NCBI GenBank assembly: GCA_028285345.1
Contig: JANQPT010000017.1
Location: 124,001 to 188,000, forward strand
Source of the DNA: Planctomycetales bacterium
GTDB lineage: Bacteria; Planctomycetota; Planctomycetia; Planctomycetales; Planctomycetaceae
DNA: 64,000 nucleotides
Direction of reading: 5' to 3'
Below the pieces are notes generated by a model that was not told the origin of the DNA, ran no database searches, and saw nothing but the letters and a program-made list of their open reading frames with translations. Positions within the stretch are counted from its first letter, which is position 1. Every line of letters starts with the position of its first letter. Positions 1-11,995 of the stretch are shown one piece after another. The position numbers were made by a program, and so were the translations under genes.

Positions 1-1177
1 ATGGAATTGTCAGCGTCGCCACGTCGCCGTTGACGTCGATCGTAAATCGGGCAGTTTGGATCCGCGCCGCGGTGAGCGGCTTGCTGCTATCTGCCCGCAA
101 CAGAAAATCGGTTCCCACCGGCAACGTGACTTGCGATCCCTGGACGGTCACCGGGGTGCGGACAAACTCGGTCTGATCGTCATTGACTTCATTAAGACGC
201 GTGTAAGCCGGGTACAAACAATCGAGACGAATCGAGTCCACTTCAGGAGGGTCAACCACTTCGATGATGAACGGCCTACGATTGTAGAAGTCGCCGCCAG
301 TGACAGTTAAGCGGGCTGATTGCTGAAATCCCTTGACCGTGATTTTGAATTCGTCGGTTCCCAATTTGGAAAAATAACCGGAACTCCCGCCGCTACGATT
401 GAGAAACCGGTAGTTCAGCCGAACCTGTTCCGGAGGAGTGCTTCCCTCGCCCACCCGAGCCAACAACGTGAGATCGCCGCCACGAGGATGCTTGTATCGT
501 CCGGTCTCATCGAAGTGTCGTACACGTTCACCCGGCGCCGCCAGGACGATCAACTCTAATTCCGATTCGCGCGGCCAATATTCGTCCGCGAAAATCACAT
601 TCCGGCGATACCACGTTTCGGTCGTGCCCGGATACAACACGGCGAATCCCGCGATCAACAGGGCCATGAGAGTCGCCGTTGCAATAGCTTTTTTGAGCGG
701 ACGAAAGTCGAACACCTCTCCGAGTGCCAAATCGCCGGAGAGATCTGCGACTTCATCGACCGTGCGCCGCAGCAGGTCGCCGGTGAGCCCCGGGTTGCCT
801 CCGGACCGATCCGCCAATTGCACGCTGGTGATGAGTCGGTCGTTGAGTTGCGGAAAACGCCGTTCCAGTACCAGCGCCAAAGCTTCGACATGAAATTCGC
901 GCATCATGCGGCCCACTACGCTCGAAATCAGCGCCACGCCCGCCCAGCCGGCTGCCGCAACGGCCAGAGCGATCCGCACGGGACGGGCCAACTCGGTGTG
1001 AAACCAGACCGAACACCCATAGTCGACCGCCAGACTCACCCAAAAGAACAAGCTCAGGATGAACATCACTTTGGCGAGGCCTTCCCAGAAGACGTAGCCT
1101 CGGATGCGTCCCCGCAGTTGCGTGAGAACTGCGGGAATCTCCGGCCGGATCGACATTTCTTCCGTTTGATGCGGCAT
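1..1177 (-). CDS. Membrane protein of the MoxR/BatA operon, DUF4175-like (C-terminus off window)
   Basis: The frame stays open from an ATG at 1177 to the left edge, giving 392 codons with no stop, so the C-terminus is missing. The N-terminus reads MPHQTEEMSIRPEIPAVLTQ. Hydrophobic segments lie near residues 27-42 and 56-74, and a third near 165-187, followed by a hydrophilic region that looks extracytoplasmic and beta-rich. It is the last visible gene of the MoxR operon, 38 bp after the VWA gene upstream. Planctomycete operons of this kind often end with a large DUF4175-like membrane protein with a long helical C-terminal half; that assignment is inferred from position and topology, since the diagnostic half is outside the window. 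No catalytic motif is visible. Confidence 0.7.
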   Translation of the reverse strand, partial: MPHQTEEMSIRPEIPAVLTQLRGRIRGYVFWEGLAKVMFILSLFFWVSLAVDYGCSVWFHTELARPVRIALAVAAAGWAGVALISSVVGRMMREFHVEALALVLERRFPQLNDRLITSVQLADRSGGNPGLTGDLLRRTVDEVADLSGDLALGEVFDFRPLKKAIATATLMALLIAGFAVLYPGTTETWYRRNVIFADEYWPRESELELIVLAAPGERVRHFDETGRYKHPRGGDLTLLARVGEGSTPPEQVRLNYRFLNRSGGSSGYFSKLGTDEFKITVKGFQQSARLTVTGGDFYNRRPFIIEVVDPPEVDSIRLDCLYPAYTRLNEVNDDQTEFVRTPVTVQGSQVTLPVGTDFLLRADSSKPLTAARIQTARFTIDVNGDVATLTIP

Positions 1178-1215
1178 TGATTTCGCGGTGATCGTCTCTC
1201 AGTCCAAAGTTGAAC

Positions 1216-3660
1216 TTACGCCAGTTTCAACAGTTTTCGGGTGAGCCATTCCAAGCCCAACAGGCCTACCAATAAGTACATGACCCACGCCTTGTCCCAT
1301 TGTGCGTCCGGAAACCCGGTCTGTACGGTCGTGATGCTTTGATCTTTGAGCAGTCCCGGCAGCTTGGCAGCAGCTTCGTCAACGGGCAAATACTCGCCGC
1401 CCGTTTCCCGCGACATCATCCGCAGGAGCGGCACGTCTTGCTGCGGGCGTTGTCGTTCCAGATTGGGGAATTTGACCTCAATCCGTTTGACGAGTTGCTC
1501 CCGCGATTCGGGGATCTGCAAGTCCAGGCGGTACGTTCCAGCTTTTGTGACCGGAAAGCCTCCCCGAAAGTCGCCGGGCCGGTTCGGTTCGCCGCGGAGG
1601 CGGACCGGCGGCGTTAGAGGAGCGCCGTCGGGGTCATACACTTCGAGAGAAACATATTCCGCCGACAACTTTTGTAGCTGTGCATCCAGCACCCGCGCGC
1701 GAACTTGGACCGTGCTGCCCAGCGGATACCGGTCGCGCTCCAAGAACAAGACGCCCCGTGAGGTCCCTCGCAGCAACCGCCCTTGGCCGACCTCGCGCAC
1801 GATTTGGACCCAAAACCGGTCGTAGTAGTTCTCATCCAGTGCGCGCAAACGCCAAATCTCCGCGCTGCCCAAATACATCGTCCTCCCGGCACCGTAAAAT
1901 TGTGAGGCAAGCAGAATCGGCCGGTCGGCGCCCTCTCCGTAGATTGGATTGGAAAAGTAGGCGAGTACGGTTGCTCCCGCCTTGGCGCCGCGCGTCCGAA
2001 AGCTGCGAAAGACACCGGAAAACTCGTTCCACAGATTGACCGACGTTGCCGGATTGTCCTCCAGTTGCAAAAAGCCGGCGGCGACTCCCTCCGGAGTCAA
2101 GCTCAGCGGCCATGCCTGCGTGAACTTCTCTTCCGCGAATTCCGATCCGATCAGTGCCGGCTCCAATTCGACGGGATACAGTTCCGCAATCTTTTCCAGC
2201 GGATCGGGCGCCTCCGCAGCCGCGACCGCGCCGGTATAGATGTCGCCGGCCACCAAGACGATTCCGCCCGCGTGATCGAACACCCACTCCGAGAGCGCTT
2301 CGATTTGTTCCGGCTCCAGCCGGGTCCAATCCGCATCGAAAGCGAGGATCACATCGTATTTGAACAGTTCTTCCCGACTCTTCGGAAACGCGAACAGCAA
2401 GTCGTCCGACTCCTGGCTGATTCCCGTCTCGCCCGTCTGCAACCAGACATTCAGCTCAATGGAAGAGTCGCGAAACAGCATGTTGCGTACGAACCGGTAG
2501 TCGCGCATCGGGCCGCCGGCGATCAACAACACCCTCACCTTGCGCTCGTTGATCTCGACGGTGACCTTCGACTCGTTGTCTTCAGCGATCATTTCTTCAA
2601 TTTTTTCCAGCGGTCGAGCCCGCACGAAGAACTCGCGCCGGCCCGGTTCGCTCGACTGATAATCGAAGGTGACTTCAAGCAATTCGCCATCTTCGCCAAT
2701 CGGCTGCGTCTGTTCATCCACGAGCACCGGATCCCCTTCCGTACCCTCCGGTTTGCTCAGCAGTTCCACACGGACGTCCTGCCCGTAAAGCCCTTCCGCC
2801 CGCACGTGCACGGTGATCGAAAAACCGTCCCGAACGTGGACGGACGTTGGACATTGAACGTCGGCGACCTGCAAATTGACTGGTTTCTCCGTGCTGCCGA
2901 CACCGATCGGGAAAATCTTCACCGTCGAGGCTTTCGCTGACTTGACCGCGTTTTCCGGATCGACGCCCGTGTTGGACACACCGTCGGAGACTACGACCAA
3001 TCCGGCCAAAGTCGGACCGGCTTCGCGGCGAATGGCCTCCTGCAGCGACTCGCCGAGTCGGGTTTCCAATCCGCGGGGGGTGATCATCGACTTCCAATCC
3101 ACGGCCGGACTTTCCTGAATCTCGGTCATGGCCTCCGGGGCGTCGATGTCCGCGCCCTCTTTTACTGCCAGCCGCGAAAGTCTCAATTGTTCGACCAGTT
3201 TGGAATCGAATGTGTAAAGCGTCACATCGTGCTGCCGGCGAAGATCATCGATCAAGGAGGAATCACCGAACAGCTCTTCGACGATTTCCATTCTCGGCCG
3301 GCGGGGGGCGGGACCACTCGCCTTCGAGAGATCTTGAGAAGGTTTGTCTTCAATGCTCATTGACAGCGACGTGTCGACAGCGATCGCCACGCGCGAGGGG
3401 TTCACCAACGTCTTATTGTTGGGAATCTCCGGCTGCAAGGCGATGACCAGCAAGATTCCGATTACGGTCAATCTCAACCCCAGCAGCCAGTACTTGGTGA
3501 TCCGTCCGGTCTCAGCGGCGTCACGGCGATAGATCCAGATCGCCGCCAAGCCCAGTGCGGCGCACGCGGCGACCCAGGCGAGCTTGTTCTCGCGGCCAAA
3601 CTCCAATCGTGCCCAATAATCCTGTGCCGTTTGCGTCCAACTGAGGAATAACTCGCTCAT
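1216..3660 (-). CDS. VWA domain protein with glutamine amidotransferase-like domain
   Basis: An 814-residue membrane protein. Two N-terminal transmembrane segments (about residues 28-43 and 58-78) precede a von Willebrand factor A domain whose MIDAS motif is AVDTSLSMS (DxSxS) and which later contains VVSDGVSNTG. The middle resembles the class I glutamine-amidotransferase-like fold often found in these proteins (RVLLIAGGPMRDYRF), without a convincing Cys-His-Glu triad, so enzymatic activity is doubtful. A last transmembrane helix lies near the C-terminus (AWVMYLLVGLLGLEWLTRKL). The start overlaps the BatA stop by 4 bp (ATGA), which indicates translational coupling. The likely role is a scaffold or metal-dependent adhesion component working with the MoxR ATPase; this is inferred from operon context. 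Confidence 0.85.
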   Translation of the reverse strand: MSELFLSWTQTAQDYWARLEFGRENKLAWVAACAALGLAAIWIYRRDAAETGRITKYWLLGLRLTVIGILLVIALQPEIPNNKTLVNPSRVAIAVDTSLSMSIEDKPSQDLSKASGPAPRRPRMEIVEELFGDSSLIDDLRRQHDVTLYTFDSKLVEQLRLSRLAVKEGADIDAPEAMTEIQESPAVDWKSMITPRGLETRLGESLQEAIRREAGPTLAGLVVVSDGVSNTGVDPENAVKSAKASTVKIFPIGVGSTEKPVNLQVADVQCPTSVHVRDGFSITVHVRAEGLYGQDVRVELLSKPEGTEGDPVLVDEQTQPIGEDGELLEVTFDYQSSEPGRREFFVRARPLEKIEEMIAEDNESKVTVEINERKVRVLLIAGGPMRDYRFVRNMLFRDSSIELNVWLQTGETGISQESDDLLFAFPKSREELFKYDVILAFDADWTRLEPEQIEALSEWVFDHAGGIVLVAGDIYTGAVAAAEAPDPLEKIAELYPVELEPALIGSEFAEEKFTQAWPLSLTPEGVAAGFLQLEDNPATSVNLWNEFSGVFRSFRTRGAKAGATVLAYFSNPIYGEGADRPILLASQFYGAGRTMYLGSAEIWRLRALDENYYDRFWVQIVREVGQGRLLRGTSRGVLFLERDRYPLGSTVQVRARVLDAQLQKLSAEYVSLEVYDPDGAPLTPPVRLRGEPNRPGDFRGGFPVTKAGTYRLDLQIPESREQLVKRIEVKFPNLERQRPQQDVPLLRMMSRETGGEYLPVDEAAAKLPGLLKDQSITTVQTGFPDAQWDKAWVMYLLVGLLGLEWLTRKLLKLA

Positions 3661-5959
3661 GCGGGCACCCTCCTCGGCCGCACCGGTGCCGGGGAATTGG
3701 GTGAAGAGGCAGTGCCGGAACGCTCTGCAGCGGACCCTGACCCCCGGTTATGAAAACTTAATCTCATTGCCAGCAGCTGCTCAGCGAATAGGATCAGGAG
3801 CAGCAGTCCCAACAGCCAATTGCGCAACTCCTGACCCGCCTCCTCGCCGTCGATCCAGCCGGTCTCGCCGACGTCATGCACATGCACGAGGACGTCGCTG
3901 CCGATGCGGGACCGGATGCTCTCCGTCGCCGCCAACGACAAGTCGCTCTCCTCCGCGACGGGATAGTTGTACGTCAACCGCTCTGCCTCATCGGTGTTGT
4001 CGCGATGCACAAGTGTGACCATGTAGATTCCAGGCAGGTCCGTATCGGCATGCGTAAACTCCGCGTTAGTGCGCTCCAAAGTTTCAGCTCCATCGTCCTC
4101 GGCGCCGACCGGCTGCAATCGGGTGCGGATCATTTCGCCTCCGCCCTCGCGCGGAATCTGGACGCGGACCTCCTCGTCGGTGGTGTAATCGACGGCGACG
4201 CGAATGGGGGTTCCTGTAATTCGTCCCGGTTGCGATTCGGTCGCCTCCGCCAAGTACTTCTGCAACTCCAATTGCAGAATCACGAAGCTGGGATTCTGCG
4301 GCCAGTTGTTCCAACTGGGACCACAGGATGACAGAAACGTCACAACGCGGCCATTTCCGAAGCGGTGCTCGACAAATGCCGGAGCCCTGTTGCGGAGGCG
4401 TCCGATGACCCGCGTTTGCGGTCCCGGTTCGAACGACTCGCCGACGTCAAAGTAACGCGTCACGCGCACGTTTGACAGAAACGGATTGTCCTGGCCTTCG
4501 AATGCCGCGAACAGCGGATGCGGCTCGAACTCAAAATCAGACGTCGACTCGCCCAAGTCTTCGCTAAGCTCGGCAACGTAATTCAGAGGGACCGGGAAGA
4601 CACCCTCGCCGCCACGGTGCAGCATTTCGTTGTATAGCTCCGGTTTGACTTGGTCGCCCATAAACCAAGCGACTCCGCCGCCGGCCGCGACGTAGTCTTC
4701 GAGAAATTTCACTGAATCGGCGGGGAGTTGGGGGATATTGACCAGCACGATGTTCCGAAAACGCCCCAGCGGATGACGGCGCAGGTATTCGGCATCCTCC
4801 GCAACGACGTCGTACCCAGTGATGCCCGGCGCCGGCTCCAACGCGTCCTGCAAATATCTCGCCGCAGCGCGGTCCGGATTCCCGTCAATGACGAGGATCT
4901 CATGACTCTCAGCAACGTCGACCGCCAAGTAACGTGCGTTGTCTGCTTCTAAGGTGTCCTCACTTCCGATGACGACCGCCCGGACATCGTGAGCTCCCGG
5001 CGCGGGGAACTCCACGTCGAATTCCAATGATGCGGTCTCCCCCGCCTCGAGTTTGAGGATTAACAGGTTTCGCGGCAACTTCGTGCCGTCGACGTACAAT
5101 GCGATCCTCACGTTTTCAACGAGCTTCTCGCCGAAATTCTTGACCTTCACGCTCAGTCGCAATGGGATGTCGACGGCTGCGACCTGCAGTTGCCCGCCCA
5201 ATTCCGTGACCGCCAAATTGCCGGTCGGCTCAGCAACCGTTTTCGCCAGGTTCGTGGAGATTCCGGCGTCCGCCATTTCGTGGAGTGCCGTCGCCAGCGC
5301 GGCATCATCCGCCCAGTCCGCGTCGCGAAAGTCGGACAGCAGATGAAAGTTCCATACAGCGCCCTTCTGGTCGAGCAAATGCGTCTTTGCCGCTTCCACA
5401 GCATCGACCATGTTCAAATGGCGGTGCGAACACGAGAGAGACTCCAGCCGCGTGCTCAACTCCGCTAAGAATTCCGAGTCGAGATTCTCCGACGCAAAAA
5501 TCGGATCAGTCGGTTTGGAAGCCAGCATCAGCGTCAGCTTGTGCACTTCGGGACGCCGTTCGGCTTCCGCGGCGATGTCCGCCGCAACTTCTTTCGCGGC
5601 GTCGAACGCGGTCTTGTCCCCAAGACGTTCACCCATTGAGCCGCTGTCATCGATCAAGACGACATGCTGAATCTCGACCCCGCCAAATAGGGGCAGATCT
5701 TTGGGGAGCATCGGCCGCGCGATCAATGCCACAACCGCGGCAACCGCGGCGAGCCGCAACAACAGCAACAAGATTTGCTCAAGCAGCACCCGCCGGCGAT
5801 TCTTTTTCTGGCTCTGCAGCAAGAATTCCATCGCGGCAAACTTCACCCGGCGAAACCGCAACCGGTTGATCAGATGGATCACGATCGGAACACCAAGGAG
5901 CAGCGCGCCCCCGGCGATCAGCGAGGAATTAATAAAATATTGTGAAAGCCACGCTTCCA

Positions 5960-5960
<1 letters not shown>
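3657..5960 (-). CDS. BatA-like VWA membrane protein
   Basis: A 767-residue protein beginning with the BatA N-terminal module: a first membrane segment, then HLINRLRFRRVKFAAMEFLL and a second membrane segment (about residues 60-83). The VWA domain follows with an intact MIDAS motif, LIDDSGSMG. The central part contains a CARDB-like or Ig-like beta region (LSVKVKNFGEKLVENVRI) and a GATase-like segment (EILVIDGNPDRAAARYLQDA). A C-terminal membrane helix (WLLGLLLLILFAEQLLAM) and a proline-rich tail close the protein. It overlaps the DUF58 stop by one base (TGATG) and the next VWA gene by 4 bp. Family knowledge places such proteins in MoxR-linked envelope stress or metalloprotein maturation systems; the target here is unknown. 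Confidence 0.88.
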
Positions 5961-6871
<911 letters not shown>

Positions 6872-7892
6872 TCGTCAGAGCACCTTCCTTAGACGGTGTT
6901 TCGTCCAATATCCGATCGATGACCCGGTCGGATGTGATCCCATCACTCTCGGCCGAAAAATTCGTCACGATCCGGTGCCGCAGCACCGGCTTCGCCAACG
7001 CGGCGATATCGTCCGTCGAGACGTAGCTGCGACCGTCCAGTAATGCACGGGCTTTTCCGCCCAATAGCAAGTACTGAACCGCGCGCGGACCGGCGCCCCA
7101 ACTCAACCAATCGGTAATGAACTCCGGAACCCCCGGCTCCCCAACGCGGGTTTGCCGTACCAGCGCCAAGGCATACTCAATCACATGGTCGGTGACCGGA
7201 ACCTGCCGCACGACCTCCTGAAGTTGCAGAATCTCCTCGCCGCTCAGAACCGGCTGAATGTCGTCTTTCTGCAGCGCTGTCGTTTGTTTCGCAATCTCGA
7301 ACTCGTCGCGAAAGTTCGGGTAGGCCACCACCACTTTGAACATAAAGCGGTCTTGCTGGGCTTCCGGCAGTGCATAGGTCCCTTCTTGCTCAATCGGATT
7401 CTGCGTGGCCAACACAAAAAACGGGTCGCTCAATTCGTGCCGGACCCGGCCGACGGTCACCTGCCGCTCCTGCATCGCCTCCAACAAGGCGGCCTGGGTT
7501 TTGGGAGGCGTGCGGTTGATTTCGTCGGCGAGGATCACGTTGTAAAACAGCGGGCCCTCCAAGAAGCGAAACTCCCGTTTGCCGGTCGTGCGGTTTTCCT
7601 CCAGCACTTCAGTTCCAGTGATGTCCGCCGGCATCAAGTCGGGGGTAAACTGAATGCGGCTAAAACTCATCGACAAACAGCGCGCGAGCGTGCTGATCAT
7701 CAGCGTCTTGGCCAATCCAGGCACACCCTCCAAAATGCAGTGCCCGCGGCTGAACAACGCGATCAACAATTGGTCGATCACGTCCTCCTGTCCCACGATC
7801 ACTTGCGACATCTGTTCACGGATACGGTCATACGCCGCTTTGAGTTGCTCAACCGCCGCCGATCCGTCCGACGCCGAAGAAGGATCTGTCAT

Positions 7893-8310
7893 TCGTTTCT
7901 CGTGTTTCTGGTTATCAATGGTGAAGACTGCTGCGTTCTCAGCGAACGTGCTGAGTTTACAGTGACTCCACTCGCCGGCGATTTTGACGCACGGCGAGCC
8001 TGGGTTTTTCTCTATTCTACGCCGCCGCCGAAGTGTGAGCGACCAGAATCGTCGACCCATTTTCCGGAAACTCGTCGATTGGGTCGACGACCGCCGAAAA
8101 TCCCCTGCAGCTGTGCGATCGCGTTAATGTGTGAGAACATTGGGTGCCTAAACAGCATTGTAGACCTGACGATCCGGCCCGTCTGCATGAAGAATGTGTG
8201 ATTTTGATGAGATTACAAAGAAAATACCAGCCCAACCCCATATCGCACTTAGGTTTAGGATTCGCCAATCGTCTCGTCCGGCCATCGCGCTACGAATTGG
8301 CGGTCAGCCG
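7893..8310. other. Intergenic region upstream of the MoxR operon
   Basis: About 420 bp between the glutaredoxin-like gene stop and the chosen MoxR start, both on the minus strand. It should hold the operon promoter. Open frames here are short and show no recognisable motif, and I see no strong hairpin, tRNA or repeat. Confidence 0.5.
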
Positions 8311-8901
8311 TCATTCACGACGCGGCGGTGTGCCCTCGATCAATCGGCGGAGCAGGAACTCGTCCACTTTTCCACGAAACCGCACCTTGCCGTCGATTTC
8401 GACGACCGGGACACAGGTGTCGAAACTCTTGTGCAAGTCTCGGTCCGCGTCGATATCGACTTCCTCAACCGTCGGCAGGTACTCCCGATATTTTTCCAAC
8501 AGACTCCACGCATCCTCGCAGAGATGACAGCCGTCGCGCGTATAAAATGTGACTTGAATAAACCGCTGTCCCGGCTTCGTCGGACGCCAAATCGTCGGCG
8601 AGGGCGGCCGATTTCGAAGCAGCCACCAGCCGACCCCGATCAATAGAAACGACAGGCCGCCCCAAAGCGGACGATCACTGTACCACGAGCGGGGCATCCG
8701 CCAGGGGAGACCGCCCACCGCATCGATTAATAGCAAACCGAGGACAGCGACACCGCCAAACAGCGAGACTGACCCCACAACGCTGCGTGCGACGTCGCCC
8801 GGTTGCTGACTCGACTTTCGGTTTTGATGAAACACTCGTCTTCGTCGTCTCTCGTGGAGTTGTCGTGTGATCTTGCAACCTCGCGCGGACCTGGGCCGCA
8901 A
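8311..8901 (-). CDS. Membrane-anchored glutaredoxin-like protein
   Basis: 196 residues as an open frame. Two hydrophobic segments (near VVGSVSLFGGVAVLGLLLI and PLWGGLSFLLIGVGWWLL) precede a C-terminal glutaredoxin/DUF836-type domain. That domain contains VTFYTRDGCHLCEDAWSLLE, with a CxxC redox motif, and CVPVVEIDGKVRFRG, the cis-proline strand. The first roughly 35 residues are arginine-rich and unconvincing, so the true start may be an internal GTG or TTG before the first membrane segment. It could be a membrane-tethered thiol-disulfide oxidoreductase; the substrate cannot be inferred. It is transcribed away from the kinase gene, with which it shares an upstream region of about 265 bp. Confidence 0.75.
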   Translation of the reverse strand: MRPRSARGCKITRQLHERRRRRVFHQNRKSSQQPGDVARSVVGSVSLFGGVAVLGLLLIDAVGGLPWRMPRSWYSDRPLWGGLSFLLIGVGWWLLRNRPPSPTIWRPTKPGQRFIQVTFYTRDGCHLCEDAWSLLEKYREYLPTVEEVDIDADRDLHKSFDTCVPVVEIDGKVRFRGKVDEFLLRRLIEGTPPRRE

Positions 8902-9166
8902 TGCCGGAGCAGCACGGAGAACGCGATTGCTATCGAGTGAATCCTATGTTCTTCAAGCGATCGACGTCCCGATTGCCAACGACGTGCTGGAAGTATAGGG
9001 AATCACGCTACGATTGGGCAGTTCACTCTGGCGTGAGGTTGGGCCGATTGTTAATTTGAATGGACTGGGAACCTTCTCGTTGCGCGGACACTGCCTTGTG
9101 ACCAGGCACATCCGCGCGATGTCCGCGCACAGTCTCCCGCCCACGGTACAACGGTCCCACTCCGAA

Positions 9167-11995
9167 ATGCCCACCAAACTGACCGCCGATCTTCTTGTCG
9201 AAATGCTCAAAGAGAGCGGTCTCATCGATGCCAGCCAGCTGGACGCGGATCTCAGACGTTGGCAGCAACAAGAAATCAAAACTGAGAATCCGCGCACAAT
9301 TCTGCTGCAGTTGGTCAAGGAGGAAAAACTCACTCGCTGGCAGGCGGAAAAGCTGATTCAGGGCAAACACAGGGGATTCTTCCTCGGCAAATACAGGCTG
9401 CTCGAGCTGCTGGGCACCGGCGGCATGAGTTCCGTCTATTTGGCCGAACATACGCTGATGCGACGCCAAGTCGCGATTAAAGTCCTCCCGCAAAACCGCA
9501 TCGACGATGCCTCCTACCTCGAGCGGTTTCATCGAGAAGCGCAAGCGGTCGCCGCACTCGACCATCCGAACATCGTTCGCGCTTATGACGTCAACCAGGA
9601 GGGCACGGTTCATTTTTTGGTCATGGAGTACGTCGCCGGAGCGAGTTTGCAGGACCTCGTCGACAAGAATGGGCCGCTCGGATTTGTACAGGCGGTCGAA
9701 TACCTGCGGCAAACGGCGACCGGCTTGCAGCACGCGCATCAAGCGGGGCTGGTCCACCGTGATATCAAACCGGCAAACTTGCTTGTGGATGAGCGCGGCG
9801 TGGTCAAAATGCTCGACTTAGGGCTCGCACGTTTTTTTCATAGTGAAGAAGAAAGCCCGCTCACTTTGAAGTACGACGAGAAGGTACTGGGGACCGCCGA
9901 CTATCTGTCGCCCGAACAGGCCCTCAACAGCCACGAAGTTGACACCCGCGCCGACGTTTACAGCCTTGGCTGCACGATGTACTTCCTGCTCACCGGCCAC
10001 CCGCCTTTTCCCGAAGGCACGCTCGCGCAGCGGCTGATGTATCACCAGATGAAAGAGCCGGCTCCCCTGGAGCAGGAACGTGCCGACACGCCGCCGGATC
10101 TGGTTGCGCTGGTGAAGACCATGATGCAAAAACAACCGGCCAAGCGGTACCAGTCGGTCCGCGATATCAACCTGCTTTGCACCCGTTGGCTGAAACAGCA
10201 CGGCGGCGACACGTGGGTTAAGATGAAATCCGCAGCCCGTGCGCCCTCGGTTCCGCAGACGTCATCGAATAGCAAATCGCGCCGCAAGAAATCAAAGTCG
10301 TCCACCATCAACAAAGCCTTGGACAAAAAAACGCGGCCGGCGACAAACCCCGCTCCGCCGCGCAGTGAAACGTCAAAGGCTGATCCTGATATGGCGAGTT
10401 TCTTGGAAGCGATGTCGCAGCCTCGGTCGGAGCCCGAGCCCTCGACCGTCGCTGCCGACACACCGCCGCGCGGCGTCAAGACGAAACCGGCTTCTTCCGA
10501 ACCGCCCGTTTCGCCGGACGTTGAACCACGTCAGGATTCGGCCTCAAAACTGACGCTACAGGTCGATGAGGATCCCGACGAAGCGGCGCAACTCGCTCCC
10601 GATGATTTCAATTTCGCCCGCGATACCGCCGCGTCGGTTTCGCAGACGGCCGATCTTTCCAAGTCGGATCATTTGGTCCTGGGCTCCGGCGTTGCGCCGG
10701 GATCTTCAAAATCGCAAGTCGTCTCCAAGATTTCTCAATTGGGCATCACGTCATATTCGCTGATGCGAAAACGCCCCATTCTTGCGGTCGCGATCAGTCT
10801 CACGACATTGTTGCTCGGCGTCGCGATGATCTTCACAACATTTGGAAACGGCGAGACATCTGCTCCCGGTCCGAGTCCCGGACCCGAACCGCCGACACCC
10901 GGAGCTGTGCAGCGCGGTTTCACGCTGATCGAGAAAACGATCGGACCGGCAGGTGATTTTCAAACCATTGCCGCCGCACTCGAATTCGCACAAAAACAAG
11001 TCGCCGGGCCGCACCCAGATGCTAGGATTGTGTTTGCTGTTGAAGCAGGGCAGACGTTCGCCGAGCGAATCGTCATCGACAATACAAAGGACGATCAGCG
11101 TAAGATCCCACGCGGTGTCCATTTCGTCGTCAAAGAGGGAATAGCGACGCTGGCGCCTGGTGGGCCTGATCCGGTCGTCAGTATCGTCGGGGGTGAAGAT
11201 GACCTGACTGAGGTTCGTTTCTTTCACCTGGAGGGATTTGAAATCAACGCCGGCGGCAGCGATGTCGCCGTCAGTTTGTCCGGCGTCTTGCCCCGCTGCA
11301 AGTTGCAGAGGTTGTCAATCACCGGCTTCAAAAAGATTGGCATCCAAGGAGATGCCGCGCGGGGAGTCGGCAACGACCAGATCACTCTGGCGGACGTCAA
11401 TATTCGCCCTGCCGCACCTGATGCGACCGGTGTTCAGTTTGTCCGCGGTCAGCAGCAGGATGAAGATCCCGCAAACATTCAACTGAGCGGGTGCCGATTT
11501 TGGGGGCCGATGAAGTTTGGTGTCGACTTCGCTGCCCCGGTGCGCATGATTGGCATCAATCAATCCATTTTTTGCCGCACCGATGTTGGGATCGGCTTCA
11601 GCGATTCATCAGGCAACAGCAGTAGCGTCAGAATCGCAAACGACTCGTTTTACGAAAACTCAATCGGCATCAGTTTCGAGCATCTTACGCAGATTCGCTA
11701 CGGCGGCTGCGCGATTCGCAGCAACGCGTTTGTCGGTTGCGCGACGGCCGATGTGCTGGTCCGCAACGGCTATAGCGATGAAGGTTTCTGGCGAAAATTC
11801 TCCTCTGCTGGTTCCCACCTAGGGGAGAATCGGACGGACAGCAAACTGAAAGCGGGCGATGCCAACATCTACGGGAAGAACCCCTTTCAGACGAAGTTTC
11901 AATTCCAGTCAACGGACCCTACTGATCCCAACTTCTTGATCCCACATGAGTCGAGCGATCATCGCGAAATCGGCGTCACTGCCGCCCAGCCGTAA
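9167..11995 (+). CDS. Membrane Ser/Thr protein kinase with beta-helix-like C-terminal domain
   Basis: 942 residues from an ATG at 9167 (MPTKLTADLLVEMLKES). The frame is open from 9014, but the extra 51 residues do not resemble kinase N-termini. A short helical N-terminal region of a type common in planctomycete kinases precedes a Pkn/Hanks-type kinase domain: glycine loop GTGGMSSVYLAEH (about 83-95), Lys105 in VAIKVLP, HRDIKPANLL (about 197-206), DLGLAR in place of DFG, and LSPEQAL. A Ser/Lys/Pro-rich linker follows, then one transmembrane helix (about 535-558, ILAVAISLTTLLLGVAMIF). The extracytoplasmic part of about 380 residues has pectate-lyase-like repeated short strands suggesting a right-handed beta helix. 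The layout suits a receptor kinase; the ligand is unknown. Confidence 0.9.
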   Translation: MPTKLTADLLVEMLKESGLIDASQLDADLRRWQQQEIKTENPRTILLQLVKEEKLTRWQAEKLIQGKHRGFFLGKYRLLELLGTGGMSSVYLAEHTLMRRQVAIKVLPQNRIDDASYLERFHREAQAVAALDHPNIVRAYDVNQEGTVHFLVMEYVAGASLQDLVDKNGPLGFVQAVEYLRQTATGLQHAHQAGLVHRDIKPANLLVDERGVVKMLDLGLARFFHSEEESPLTLKYDEKVLGTADYLSPEQALNSHEVDTRADVYSLGCTMYFLLTGHPPFPEGTLAQRLMYHQMKEPAPLEQERADTPPDLVALVKTMMQKQPAKRYQSVRDINLLCTRWLKQHGGDTWVKMKSAARAPSVPQTSSNSKSRRKKSKSSTINKALDKKTRPATNPAPPRSETSKADPDMASFLEAMSQPRSEPEPSTVAADTPPRGVKTKPASSEPPVSPDVEPRQDSASKLTLQVDEDPDEAAQLAPDDFNFARDTAASVSQTADLSKSDHLVLGSGVAPGSSKSQVVSKISQLGITSYSLMRKRPILAVAISLTTLLLGVAMIFTTFGNGETSAPGPSPGPEPPTPGAVQRGFTLIEKTIGPAGDFQTIAAALEFAQKQVAGPHPDARIVFAVEAGQTFAERIVIDNTKDDQRKIPRGVHFVVKEGIATLAPGGPDPVVSIVGGEDDLTEVRFFHLEGFEINAGGSDVAVSLSGVLPRCKLQRLSITGFKKIGIQGDAARGVGNDQITLADVNIRPAAPDATGVQFVRGQQQDEDPANIQLSGCRFWGPMKFGVDFAAPVRMIGINQSIFCRTDVGIGFSDSSGNSSSVRIANDSFYENSIGISFEHLTQIRYGGCAIRSNAFVGCATADVLVRNGYSDEGFWRKFSSAGSHLGENRTDSKLKAGDANIYGKNPFQTKFQFQSTDPTDPNFLIPHESSDHREIGVTAAQP

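Noticed and set aside
7152-8201. 349-residue plus-strand frame
   Set aside because: Antisense shadow of the MoxR gene and its upstream region; composition is His/Arg/Leu-rich with no recognisable motif.
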